This document shows positions 1-7,854 of a stretch of DNA of 64,000 bases, piece after piece. Source of the DNA: CAZAYP01 sp964489425 [NCBI: uncultured Verrucomicrobiota bacterium] (GTDB lineage Bacteria > Verrucomicrobiota > Kiritimatiellia > RZYC01); assembly GCA_964489425.1 (NCBI GenBank), contig CAZAYP010000002.1, positions 62,001 to 126,000 on the forward strand, read 5' to 3'. The notes under the pieces are model-generated. The model ran no database searches, had not been told where the DNA came from, and was given only the letters and a program-made list of their open reading frames with translations. A program made the position numbers and the translations under genes. Positions within the stretch are counted from its first letter, which is position 1. The number at the start of each line of letters is the position of its first letter.

Positions 1-633
1 TTCCTGGGCACGCCGCGCGCGGCCCTGCCGCCGGTCCACGAGGCGCCGGCCGGCATGCTGGCGGCCATGGCGGTGCTGGCGACCGCCTGCCTGCTCGTGG
101 GCATGCTGGGCTATTTTGTCATTCCCCTGGTGGCCGCGCCGGCGGCGCTGCTGGCGGGCGCGCCGCGCGCCGACCTGATGCCGGGTGCCGTGCGCGGGCT
201 CCTGCTGGTGATGAGCGGGTTCCTGTCCGGCGTGCTGGTGCTCCTGCTGCTGGTGCTGGCGATCCGCCACCTGCTGCTGCGCCGCCGCCCGGTGGCCGCC
301 CACGAGACCTGGGGCTGCGGCTACCTGTTCCCGTCGGCCACGATGCAGTACACGGCGTCGTCGTTTGCCGCGCCGCTGCTTGAATATTTTCGCCGGGCGC
401 TGGATGGCCGCGTGGAGTGGAGCCGGGACGCGGGCTTGTTCCCCGCCGGTCCCTGGACCCTGCGCGCCACGGTCAGCGACTGGATGCTGGCCCGCGTCTG
501 CGCCCCCGCGCTGCGCTGGGGCGACCGCCTGTGCGCCGTGCTGCGCCGGTTCCAGGGCGGCCGGACCGCCCAGTACGTGTTGTATATCGCCCTCACCTTG
601 ATCGGGTTGATGCTATGGATATTTTTCACCTGA
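1..633 (+). CDS. hyfB: Hydrogenase-4/Ehr membrane subunit B, C-terminal part (5' truncated by window)
   Basis: The frame is open from base 1 and stops at 631-633, so only the last ~210 residues of a larger gene are present. The visible part begins with a 'FLGTPR...HE' stretch, typical of the region after the conserved antiporter core in HyfB/HycC-type proteins (NuoL/M/N-like, proton-conducting), and then has at least three hydrophobic segments, the last at the extreme C-terminus. It acts in the cytoplasmic membrane as one of the ion-translocating subunits of the complex encoded by the next five genes. The next gene starts 19 bp inside this one, indicating translational coupling. Assignment as HyfB-like rests on gene order and the short conserved motif; the diagnostic lysine/glutamate residues lie outside the window. 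Confidence 0.8.
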   Translation, partial: FLGTPRAALPPVHEAPAGMLAAMAVLATACLLVGMLGYFVIPLVAAPAALLAGAPRADLMPGAVRGLLLVMSGFLSGVLVLLLLVLAIRHLLLRRRPVAAHETWGCGYLFPSATMQYTASSFAAPLLEYFRRALDGRVEWSRDAGLFPAGPWTLRATVSDWMLARVCAPALRWGDRLCAVLRRFQGGRTAQYVLYIALTLIGLMLWIFFT

Positions 634-1544
634 TCATCATCCCGGCCGGTTCGAGCCTGGCCGCGCTGGCCCTTGCGCCGGCGCTGGCGGGCGTGGTGAA
701 CCGCACCAAGGCGCGGGTGGCGGGACGCCAGGGGCCGCCGATCTGGCAGGCCTACGCCGACTTGTGGCGCCTGGCGCGCAAGGGCGCGGTTTTCAGCCCC
801 ACCACGAGCTGGGTGTTCCGTTTGGCGCCGGCGGTGATCTTCTGCGCCACGCTGGCGGCCACGTTGCTGGTGCCGCTGATCCGTGGGCCCGGCATGGCCG
901 GGTTTCCCGGCGATGTGATCCTGTTCCTGTACCTGCTGGCCCTGGCCCGGTTTTTCCTGATCATCGCGGCGTTGGACACCGGATCGGCGTTCGAAGGCAT
1001 GGGCGCAAGCCGGGAAGCGTTTTTCTCGGCGCTGGCCGAGCCGGTGCTGCTGATTTGCCTGCTGACCGCAATGCGCGCCAACCAGGCCGGCACCCTGGCC
1101 GGGGCGCTCCACCCCGCGGTGGGGGCCGGCGAAGCCGGTGTGCTGGTGGCCGCGGTGCCGCTGCTGGCGGTGCTGCTGGCGGAAAACGCCCGCATCCCGT
1201 TCGATGATCCCACCACGCACCTGGAGCTGACCATGATCCACGAGGTCATGATCCTCGACCACAGCGGACCGGACCTGGCGCTGCTCGAGTACGCGGCGGC
1301 GATCAAGCTCTGGTTGTTCGCGCTGCTGCCGGGCCAGTTGCTGCTGCCTTTCGCCGCCTGGCCGCCCTGGGTTCAGGCGCTGGCGCTGGCCGGCTACATG
1401 GCGCTGGCGGGCGTGGTCATCGGGCTGGTGGAGTCGGTCATGGCGCGCCTGCGCCTGCGAAAGATCCCGCCGCTGCTGGTGGGCGCGGGGGCGCTGGCGC
1501 TGGTGGGCTTTTTCGTGACCGTGACCCAGGTGGGGGGACGCTGA
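615..1544 (+). CDS. hyfC: Hydrogenase-4/Ehr membrane anchor subunit C (NuoH/HycD family)
   Basis: A 309-residue integral membrane protein with about eight hydrophobic segments. It carries the family signature in the cytoplasmic loop, around 'IPFDDPTTHLELTMIHE' (residues ~195-212), shared by HyfC/HycD and NuoH, which anchors the peripheral redox arm to the ion-pumping arm. I chose the ATG at 615, which overlaps the end of the preceding gene by 19 bp and begins with a hydrophobic segment; the frame is open further upstream, but that stretch reads as a proline/arginine-rich shadow of hyfB. The length is normal for the family. It should sit between the HyfB/F antiporter-like subunits and the HyfG/I peripheral subunits in one membrane complex. 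Confidence 0.88.
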   Translation: MDIFHLIIIPAGSSLAALALAPALAGVVNRTKARVAGRQGPPIWQAYADLWRLARKGAVFSPTTSWVFRLAPAVIFCATLAATLLVPLIRGPGMAGFPGDVILFLYLLALARFFLIIAALDTGSAFEGMGASREAFFSALAEPVLLICLLTAMRANQAGTLAGALHPAVGAGEAGVLVAAVPLLAVLLAENARIPFDDPTTHLELTMIHEVMILDHSGPDLALLEYAAAIKLWLFALLPGQLLLPFAAWPPWVQALALAGYMALAGVVIGLVESVMARLRLRKIPPLLVGAGALALVGFFVTVTQVGGR

Positions 1545-1548
1545 GGCG

Positions 1549-2196
1549 ATGACGCACTCCCTGCTGCTGGCCCTTTCCCTGCTGCTGGTCATCTGCAACC
1601 TGTACCTGCTGGGCACCAGCCGCGTCCGGGCGATGATCCGCGCGGTGGCCCTGCAGGGTTTCCTGCTGGGGCTGCTGCCGCTGCTGGCGCCGCATCCCAT
1701 GGCGTGGCGGGACCTGCTGGTGCTGATGACGCTTGGCATCGCCATCAAGGGCCTGCTGATCCCGCACTTCCTGTTTCGCGCCGTGCGCGGCGTCGAGGAC
1801 ACGCGGGAGGAGAACCCGCCGATCGGCTACTCGCTGTCGCAACTTTACGGCGTGGTGGTGGCTGGAGCGTCGCTGTACCTGGTCCGGTACATCCCCGCCT
1901 CGGCAGCGGTGGTGTCGCCGTTGTACGTGTCGATCGCCATCAGCGCGGCGGCCACCGGGCTGTTCCTGATCATGACCCGACGCAAGGCGGTGTCGCAGGT
2001 GGTCGGCTACCTGGTGTTTGAGAACTCGGCCTACATCCTGGGCGTGTCCCTGGCCGCGTACCAGCCGGTGCTGGTCGAGATCGGGGTCCTGCTGGACATG
2101 CTGGTGGCCGTGTTCATCATGGTGGCGGTCATCCACCACATCCATGCCGAGCATGAAACCATCGATACCGAGGCGCTGGAGCGGCTGACGGAATGA
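1549..2196 (+). CDS. hyfE: Hydrogenase-4/Ehr membrane subunit E (NuoK-like)
   Basis: A 215-residue membrane protein with about six hydrophobic helices and a short charged C-terminus, typical in length and pattern of HyfE, a subunit distantly related to NuoK. The motif 'KGLLIPHFL' near residue 67 and 'GYLVFENSAY' near residue 151 are characteristic of the family; the buried Glu in the latter is the expected ion-channel carboxylate. It starts 4 bp after the stop of hyfC and its stop overlaps the next start (ATGA). It is expected to work as part of the ion-translocating arm of the complex. Confidence 0.87.
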   Translation: MTHSLLLALSLLLVICNLYLLGTSRVRAMIRAVALQGFLLGLLPLLAPHPMAWRDLLVLMTLGIAIKGLLIPHFLFRAVRGVEDTREENPPIGYSLSQLYGVVVAGASLYLVRYIPASAAVVSPLYVSIAISAAATGLFLIMTRRKAVSQVVGYLVFENSAYILGVSLAAYQPVLVEIGVLLDMLVAVFIMVAVIHHIHAEHETIDTEALERLTE

Positions 2197-3677
2197 ACGC
2201 GGCGACCATCGCGATGTGGGCCATGCCCGGGGTGACCGCCGCCGGGGTGGGCGCCTGTTTGGTAGCGGCACGTCCGGCGCGCCTGCTGTGGATCCCGGCC
2301 TTCACGGGCCTGGGGCTGGCCACGCTGGGCGTTGTCCTGGCCATCCATTATGCCGCGGTCGGGGCGTTTGACCTGGCCGGCGGCCAGTTGCGGGTGGATG
2401 CCCTGACTGTTTTCCACGTGCTGCTGGTCAACCTGGTGTTCCTGGCCGCGGCCGTGTATGCGCCCGGATATTTCCAGGCCGTGGTGCGCAGCGGCGCGAT
2501 GAACCTGAACGCCTGCCGGCGGTACGCCATGCTCTGGCAGGCGTTCCAGCTCGTGCTGCTGGCCGTGCTGCTGGCCAACAACATCGGCCTGATGTGGGTG
2601 GCGCTGGAAGCCACCACGCTGGTGTCGGCGTTCCTGATCCTGTCGCGGCGCGATCCGCTATCCATCGAAGCGATGTGGAAATACCTGCTGATTTGCTCGG
2701 TGGGCATTGTGTTTGCGTTCATCGGCACGATCCTGACCGTGGCCGCGGCCAGCCAGGTGGGGCTGGGCACCCGCGTGGTGCTGCTGGACGAGTTGCAGCG
2801 GAACGCGGCGGCCATCGGACCGAGCCTGATGCTGCCGGCGTTTATCTTTGTCCTGGTGGGCTACGGCACCAAGGCCGGCCTGGCGCCGTTGCACACCTGG
2901 CTGCCGGACGCGCACAGCCAGGCGCCCACGCCGGTCTCGGCGGTTTTTTCCGGGGTGATGCTCAACTGCGCCCTGTATTGCATCATGCGCTATTTACCGA
3001 TTGCCGAGGCGGCGCTTGGCGGGCACGGCCGCGCCCACGGCCTGCTGCTGTTTTTTGGCGTCGTGTCGCTGCTGTTCGCGGCCGTATTCATCCCCGGCCA
3101 GTACGACATCAAGCGCCTGCTTGCCTATTGCAGCGTGGAACACGTGGGGATCATCGCGATCGGCCTGGGGCTGGGCGGGGTGGGGGTGTTCGCCGCGCTG
3201 TGGCACACGCTCAATCACAGCCTCGCCAAGGTGTGGGCTTTCTTCGCGGCCGGCGCCCTGCATCACGCCTACGGCACCCGCGACATGCGGCGCATGGCCG
3301 GCGCGCTGAACGCTGTGCCGCCCTGGGGCGCGGGGTTCCTCGTCACGATGCTCGCCCTGCTCGGGGTGGCGCCGTTCGCGCTGTTCATGAGCGAGTTGCA
3401 GATCCTGCGGGCGGCGTTCGCGGCGGGACGCTACGGGGTGGTTGCGATTTTCCTGTTGGCGGTGCTGGTGATCTTTATTGGGGCCCTGCGCAGCACCCTG
3501 CAGGTGGTGTGTGGCGCGCGGCCCGCGGACCGGCCGCCGCCGGCGGCGCGCTGGCTCGATCGCGTCATGATGTTCGCCGGGGTGGCCGCGCTGCTGGTGC
3601 TCGGCGTGTGGATCCCGGGACCGCTGGCCGCGCTGTTCAAGGCCGCCGCGAGCGTGGTCGAGGGGGGGCTGCCATGA
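2193..3677 (+). CDS. hyfF: Hydrogenase-4/Ehr antiporter-like subunit F (NuoL/M/N-like)
   Basis: A 494-residue polytopic membrane protein of the proton-conducting complex I/Mrp antiporter family. The first-half transmembrane glutamate appears in 'MWVALEATTL' (~residue 134) and the channel lysine in 'GYGTKAGLAPLHTWL' (~residue 229). The following 'PDAHSQAPTPVSAVFSGV' and the later 'HTLNHSLAKVWAFF' are strongly conserved family blocks. All the key charged residues visible are intact, so the subunit should translocate H+ or Na+. Start at 2193 gives an ATGA overlap with hyfE, and its stop overlaps the start of hyfG the same way. It is the second antiporter-like subunit in the operon, alongside hyfB. 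Confidence 0.9.
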   Translation: MNAATIAMWAMPGVTAAGVGACLVAARPARLLWIPAFTGLGLATLGVVLAIHYAAVGAFDLAGGQLRVDALTVFHVLLVNLVFLAAAVYAPGYFQAVVRSGAMNLNACRRYAMLWQAFQLVLLAVLLANNIGLMWVALEATTLVSAFLILSRRDPLSIEAMWKYLLICSVGIVFAFIGTILTVAAASQVGLGTRVVLLDELQRNAAAIGPSLMLPAFIFVLVGYGTKAGLAPLHTWLPDAHSQAPTPVSAVFSGVMLNCALYCIMRYLPIAEAALGGHGRAHGLLLFFGVVSLLFAAVFIPGQYDIKRLLAYCSVEHVGIIAIGLGLGGVGVFAALWHTLNHSLAKVWAFFAAGALHHAYGTRDMRRMAGALNAVPPWGAGFLVTMLALLGVAPFALFMSELQILRAAFAAGRYGVVAIFLLAVLVIFIGALRSTLQVVCGARPADRPPPAARWLDRVMMFAGVAALLVLGVWIPGPLAALFKAAASVVEGGLP

Positions 3678-5173
3678 CCCACGGCGAAGCCCACCTGTAC
3701 AACGAACAGGCGCTGCCCCTGGCGGAGGTCCCGGCGCTGGACACTGCGGTGTGGAGCACGACGCTGGCCGGCTGGCTGGCCGCTGGCCGCCGGGTTTGCG
3801 CTTGCTTCGGGTACAGGGATCCCGCGGGGGATCGGCGCCTGTGCGCCGTATGCGGCGACGATGCCACCGGCCGCCTGTACCCGTTGCTGGGCCGGGCGTC
3901 CGGCCCTGAGTTTCCCTCGCTGACCCCGCGGTTCCCGCAGCTGCATCTGTTTGAGCGCGAGATCCACGAGCAAACCGGCCTGGTCCCGGCCGGGCATCCC
4001 TGGCTCAAGCCGGTCCGGTTCCCGCCCCAGCCTGGCGCAGCGCCCGCGGCCAGCACGGACATCGGGCGCATGGACTTTTTCCGCGTGGCCGGCCATGCGG
4101 GGCACGAGGTGGCGGTCGGCCCGGTGCACGCCGGGATCATTGAGCCGGGCCATTTCCGGTTCCAATGCCACGGCGAGGCCGTGGCCCACCTGGAGATTTC
4201 GCTGGGCTACCAGCACCGCGGCATCGAGCGCGCGCTGCGCGGCGGCCCGCACCCGGCCACCCGGTTGCTGATGGAGGCGGCCGCCGGCGACACCAGCGTG
4301 GGGCATACCATGGCTTACTGCCAGGTGGTGGAAGCGCTGGCCGGCGTGACGGTTCCGGTGCCCGCCCAGGCGTTGCGCGCCGTGGCGCTGGAACTGGAGC
4401 GTTGCGCCAACCATACCGGCGACCTGGGCGCCCTGGCCGGGGACGTCGGCTACCTGCCCACCCAATCCTACTGCGGCCGCATCCGCGGCGACTTCTTGAA
4501 CTGCACCGCCCTGGTGTGCGGCAACCGGTTCGGCCGCGGCTTGGTGATGCCCGGCGGCACAGGTCACGACCTGGACGCCAACCGGCAGGGCGAGTTGCGC
4601 GCGCGAATCCAGACCATCCTAGGCGATTTTTTGTCCGCCACCGGCTTGCTGTGGGAGACGCCCACGGTCATGGCCCGGTTTGAGAACACGGGGCCGTTGG
4701 ACAAGCCGACTGCCATGGACATCGGGCTGGTCGGGCCGGCCGCGCGGGCCTGCGGGTGCTGGCGGGATGTGCGGCAGGATTATGCCCACGGCTTTTACCG
4801 GCTGGCGCACCTCCCGGTGGTGACCTTCGACACCGGCGATGTACATGCCCGCGCTTACGTGCGCTGGCGCGAGGTGCAGGAGTCCGCGGAGTTCATTCTC
4901 GAGCATGCCGCCGCCGGCGCTGCGCAGGGACCCACCGCGCCGGGCCCGTTGAAGCCCAACGCCCTGGCCGTGGCGCTGGTCGAGGGGTGGCGCGGGGAAC
5001 TCTGCCACGTGGCGGTCACCGACGCCGCCGGCAGGTTCCTGGCCTACAAGATCGTGGATCCTTCATTCCACAACTGGTTCGGCCTGGCCCTGGCGTTGCG
5101 CGGCCAGCAAATATCGGATTTTCCGCTGTGCAACAAGAGTTTCAACCTGTCCTATTGCGGATTTGACCTGTGA
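3674..5173 (+). CDS. Hydrogenase-like large subunit without NiFe ligands (Ehr-type, NuoC-NuoD-like)
   Basis: A 499-residue protein with an N-terminal NuoC-like part (~1-125) fused to a NuoD/HycE-like large-subunit domain. The family block 'GYQHRGIERAL' is present near residue 178. In [NiFe]-hydrogenases the next block carries the first CxxC ligand pair; here residues 204-211 read AGDTSVGH, with Ala204 and Thr207 at the cysteine positions. The C-terminal ligand pair (DPCxxC in hydrogenases) is replaced by 'DPSFHNW' at 462-468. All four Ni-Fe ligands are therefore absent and a hydrogenase function is unlikely. Known relatives with this pattern are called energy-converting hydrogenase-related (Ehr) complexes, whose electron donor or acceptor is unsettled. 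The N-terminal part also has an unusual Cys cluster (CAC at ~44-46, CAVC at ~58-61). The ATG at 3674 overlaps hyfF's stop. Confidence 0.88.
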   Translation: MTHGEAHLYNEQALPLAEVPALDTAVWSTTLAGWLAAGRRVCACFGYRDPAGDRRLCAVCGDDATGRLYPLLGRASGPEFPSLTPRFPQLHLFEREIHEQTGLVPAGHPWLKPVRFPPQPGAAPAASTDIGRMDFFRVAGHAGHEVAVGPVHAGIIEPGHFRFQCHGEAVAHLEISLGYQHRGIERALRGGPHPATRLLMEAAAGDTSVGHTMAYCQVVEALAGVTVPVPAQALRAVALELERCANHTGDLGALAGDVGYLPTQSYCGRIRGDFLNCTALVCGNRFGRGLVMPGGTGHDLDANRQGELRARIQTILGDFLSATGLLWETPTVMARFENTGPLDKPTAMDIGLVGPAARACGCWRDVRQDYAHGFYRLAHLPVVTFDTGDVHARAYVRWREVQESAEFILEHAAAGAAQGPTAPGPLKPNALAVALVEGWRGELCHVAVTDAAGRFLAYKIVDPSFHNWFGLALALRGQQISDFPLCNKSFNLSYCGFDL

Positions 5174-5188
5174 ACCCGGCGGGCCCCC

Positions 5189-5950
5189 ATGTTTGACCTG
5201 ATCAAGACCCGGATCCGCCAGAAATACCGCACCGTGCCGTATCCCGCCGCGGATCCGGTGCTGCCGGACCGTTTCCGCGGGCGGCCGGAAATCGCCGTGG
5301 GCGCTTGCGACGGCTCCTGCCGCGCCTGCTGCGAAGCGTGCCCGGTCAAGGCGATCGCGCCGGATGGCAAGGGCGTGGCCCTGGACCTGGGCCGGTGCGT
5401 TTTTTGTGGCCAGTGCGCGGCGGCCTGCCCCCGGCAGGCGATCCGTTTTACGAGCGATCACCGCCTGGCCGCCTGTCGCCGCGAGGACCTCGTGGTACGC
5501 GCCGGCGCGCCGCCCGTGCTGGCCGCGCCGCTGCCGGCCGACAAGCTGGCCTTGTTCCGGCGGTCCCTGAAGCTGCGGCAAGTGAGCGCCGGCGGGTGCA
5601 ACGCCTGCGAGGCGGACCTGAACGTGCTCAGCACCGTGGTGTTCGACCTGTCGCGGTTCGGCATCCAGTTCGTGGCGTCGCCGCGGCACGCGGATGGCGC
5701 GGTGGTTACCGGCCCGGTGACACGCAACATGGAGACGGCCCTGGTGAAGACGTTCGAGGCCATGCCGGCCCCAAAGATTGTTATTGCCGTGGGCGCGTGC
5801 GCGATTTCCGGCGGCATGTTTGCGGAACACCCGGAAACCTGCGGCGGGGCCGGGGCGCGGCTGCCGGTGGACCTGTACATTCCCGGGTGCCCGCCGCATC
5901 CCTACACCATCCTCGACGGATTGCTGCGCTTGCTGGGCCGCGTGGGCTGA
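5189..5950 (+). CDS. hyfI: Ferredoxin-NuoB-like fusion, small subunit of the Ehr/Hyf complex
   Basis: A 253-residue soluble electron-transfer subunit. The N-terminal third is a 2x[4Fe-4S] ferredoxin domain (HyfH-like). The second site is the canonical CxxCxxCxxxCP (Cys70, 73, 76, 80); the first is odd, with five cysteines at 40, 44, 47, 48 and 51 and a CxxxC start. The C-terminal part is NuoB/HycG-like with all proximal-cluster ligands: Cys137 and Cys140 (CNAC), Cys204 (VGAC) and Cys234 (PGCPP). A wire of three Fe-S clusters is therefore predicted although the large subunit lacks the NiFe site. In E. coli hyf/hyc the ferredoxin and small subunit are separate genes. It lies 15 bp after hyfG and is the last gene of this operon; 264 bp follow before the next gene. 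Confidence 0.88.
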   Translation: MFDLIKTRIRQKYRTVPYPAADPVLPDRFRGRPEIAVGACDGSCRACCEACPVKAIAPDGKGVALDLGRCVFCGQCAAACPRQAIRFTSDHRLAACRREDLVVRAGAPPVLAAPLPADKLALFRRSLKLRQVSAGGCNACEADLNVLSTVVFDLSRFGIQFVASPRHADGAVVTGPVTRNMETALVKTFEAMPAPKIVIAVGACAISGGMFAEHPETCGGAGARLPVDLYIPGCPPHPYTILDGLLRLLGRVG

Positions 5951-6214
5951 TTTGCGCGGGTCCCTGGGTGTTGCGCAAATCGTGAACAATGCCAGGCATC
6001 GTCAGTGCGCGATCAAATATCCATCCCAAGAATCCTTTGTCTTGTAGTCATGCAACCCGCGCGCTATAGGATACATGCAAATTGTAAGTAATATGTCGAT
6101 GGATCCGGATCTGGTTTACGCATCTAAGAGCGACTTCCACAGGAACAGCGCACCGCGCTTTTTATTCGTCGCAGGCTCTTCTGGTGTTTTCCCATCAACA
6201 AGAGGTAGTGGATT
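5951..6214 (+). promoter_or_regulatory. Intergenic region with a weak sigma70-like promoter and a short hairpin
   Basis: This gap separates the Ehr operon from the acylase pair. A TTGTAG (6042-6047) and TATAGG (6065-6070) pair is spaced by 17 bp and could drive the next gene, but the -35 match is poor. A 5-bp stem (AGCGC/GCGCT, 6147-6159) followed by five T's looks like a small terminator or leader hairpin. A good Shine-Dalgarno (AGAGG, 6201-6205) precedes the ATG at 6215. Confidence 0.3.
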
Positions 6215-7843
6215 ATGAATGGCAGCCTCTCAGGCACTTGGACGGATAGCGTTATGTCCTTGTTCAAGTTTCTCAAACACGCGCGCCTTGTTCCCCGTAC
6301 TGGAAGATGGTGCGTCACCGCGGCGGTTATGTCTGTTTGGGGGTGTCTGTCGGCTGGAGCCGGAACAGACTTTATCCTACCGCTCCCGACAGACCCCAGC
6401 GCGGCCCAAACCGCGGTGTCGGCGCGCAATTTCGACACGGATTATAACCTGCGCTATTTCGCGGAGGTCATGCCGCGCGGACGGGTCTGGCACGCCACGG
6501 ATCCGGATGCCGCCGGCGGCAAGCTCGGCCTGACCTGGACGAACCAGTACGGCTTTGTGGGGATTTCCTATGGCTGGGCCGTCAACTACAACCAGGGCCA
6601 TCACGTGGATGGCATGAACGAGGCGGGGTTGAGCGCCGCGCTGTTGGATTTCGATTCGGCCAATGGACAGTTCCAACCGCCCGCGGCGGGTGCGAGCAAT
6701 CTCTCGATCCAGTTGGTGGTGGCGTGGGCGCTCGGCAACTTTGCCACGGTGGAGCAGGCGTCGTCCGCCATTCAGTACCTGGTCACCTGGCAGGAGAACA
6801 CCGACTATTTCCTGACTTTCACCAATGCCCTGCACCTGGTGCTCCACGACACCAACAGTCACACGGCGGTGGTCGAGTGGACCCCATCGGGCCCGACCGT
6901 GTACGGCACCATATTTACGGACGCGATGCGCGTGACGGCGGGTGACCCGTCTTACGCCAGCCAGATGGGCATCGCCGTTAACTACACCAACCTGAACTGG
7001 GCCAACCACCTGAAGATACCGACCAGCAACGAGTTGGTCAGCCCTTCTGATCAATATTTGCCGGGCGACAGCTGGAGCCCGTCGCGATTCGTGCGGGCCA
7101 ACCGCCTGGTGCACAACTTCGCGGATTCCTACCTGCCCCTGGCGAACACCCAGTATCCGCCCTACTGGCGGCTGCAAACGGCCGACCACATTTTGCGCCG
7201 GCTGGAGATCATGCCGGGCGAGCGCAAGCGGTATCCGGATTCGCCATCGTCCGCGCCGGCCTACCTCACCGTGCTTTCGCTGCTGCGCGACCATTCCCAC
7301 CGCGATCTGATTTTCCGGGGCCTTTACGACGCCAACTATAAAAAGATCCATGTTGAACGGCTGGACTTTGTCAGCCCGACGTTGGCGTCCCCCTGGATGG
7401 AACTCGACCCGTTGCCCGAATATGCGCTGACGGCCCCCCTCGATCTTTCCGGCACCCTGGCCGCGGCGGACGCCTACTATTATCTCTGGGGGGTTGCCGT
7501 CTGCCTGAAACTCAGCGTGACCATCAACACGTTTGGCGGGCCCGACGACATCCTCGAAGGCAAGATGTACATTTTCAGCCAGAAAACCAACGGGAACTAC
7601 TACGCCTGGAACGGCAGCGCGTGGAGCGGGCCCACCCACCTGACCAACATGGTGACCTGCTTTTCCGGCACGCTGGGCACCAAGACGTTCAAGACAATCT
7701 ATGACGACTACGTGACCTCAAATATTCTCCTGGGGACCAAGGTGTACGCCGGCTATGGCCGCTCGCCGCTCGAGATGCTGATGGCCGGCCGCTACCGCCT
7801 GGTTCACATGGTCAGCAATCCCTATTCCCTATTGTCGAAATAA
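6215..7843 (+). CDS. Secreted Ntn-hydrolase of the choloylglycine hydrolase/penicillin acylase family, nucleophile altered
   Basis: A 542-residue exported protein. After an N-terminal basic and hydrophobic segment (~1-49) comes a Linear_amide_C-N_hydrolase-like fold: 'SARNFD' with Arg71 and Asp74 (the counterparts of the Arg/Asp that assist the nucleophile), 'GMNEAGLSAALL', and 'HLVLHDTNSHTAVVEW'. The neighbouring paralogue has Cys-Ser-Asp at the mature N-terminus; here the aligned residues are Gly50-Thr51-Asp52, so the cysteine nucleophile is missing. Thr51 could serve as an N-terminal nucleophile if signal cleavage occurs after Gly50, or the protein may have lost catalysis. The start has a good SD 9 bp upstream; an alternative ATG is at 6254. 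The natural substrate (acylated amine, lactone, peptide) cannot be told from sequence. It is 11 bp from its paralogue, so the two are probably co-transcribed. Confidence 0.75.
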   Translation: MNGSLSGTWTDSVMSLFKFLKHARLVPRTGRWCVTAAVMSVWGCLSAGAGTDFILPLPTDPSAAQTAVSARNFDTDYNLRYFAEVMPRGRVWHATDPDAAGGKLGLTWTNQYGFVGISYGWAVNYNQGHHVDGMNEAGLSAALLDFDSANGQFQPPAAGASNLSIQLVVAWALGNFATVEQASSAIQYLVTWQENTDYFLTFTNALHLVLHDTNSHTAVVEWTPSGPTVYGTIFTDAMRVTAGDPSYASQMGIAVNYTNLNWANHLKIPTSNELVSPSDQYLPGDSWSPSRFVRANRLVHNFADSYLPLANTQYPPYWRLQTADHILRRLEIMPGERKRYPDSPSSAPAYLTVLSLLRDHSHRDLIFRGLYDANYKKIHVERLDFVSPTLASPWMELDPLPEYALTAPLDLSGTLAAADAYYYLWGVAVCLKLSVTINTFGGPDDILEGKMYIFSQKTNGNYYAWNGSAWSGPTHLTNMVTCFSGTLGTKTFKTIYDDYVTSNILLGTKVYAGYGRSPLEMLMAGRYRLVHMVSNPYSLLSK

Positions 7844-7854
7844 AGGGTTCCCCA

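Noticed and set aside
3674-5173. Functional [NiFe]-hydrogenase
   Set aside because: All four metal-binding cysteines are absent from the large subunit.
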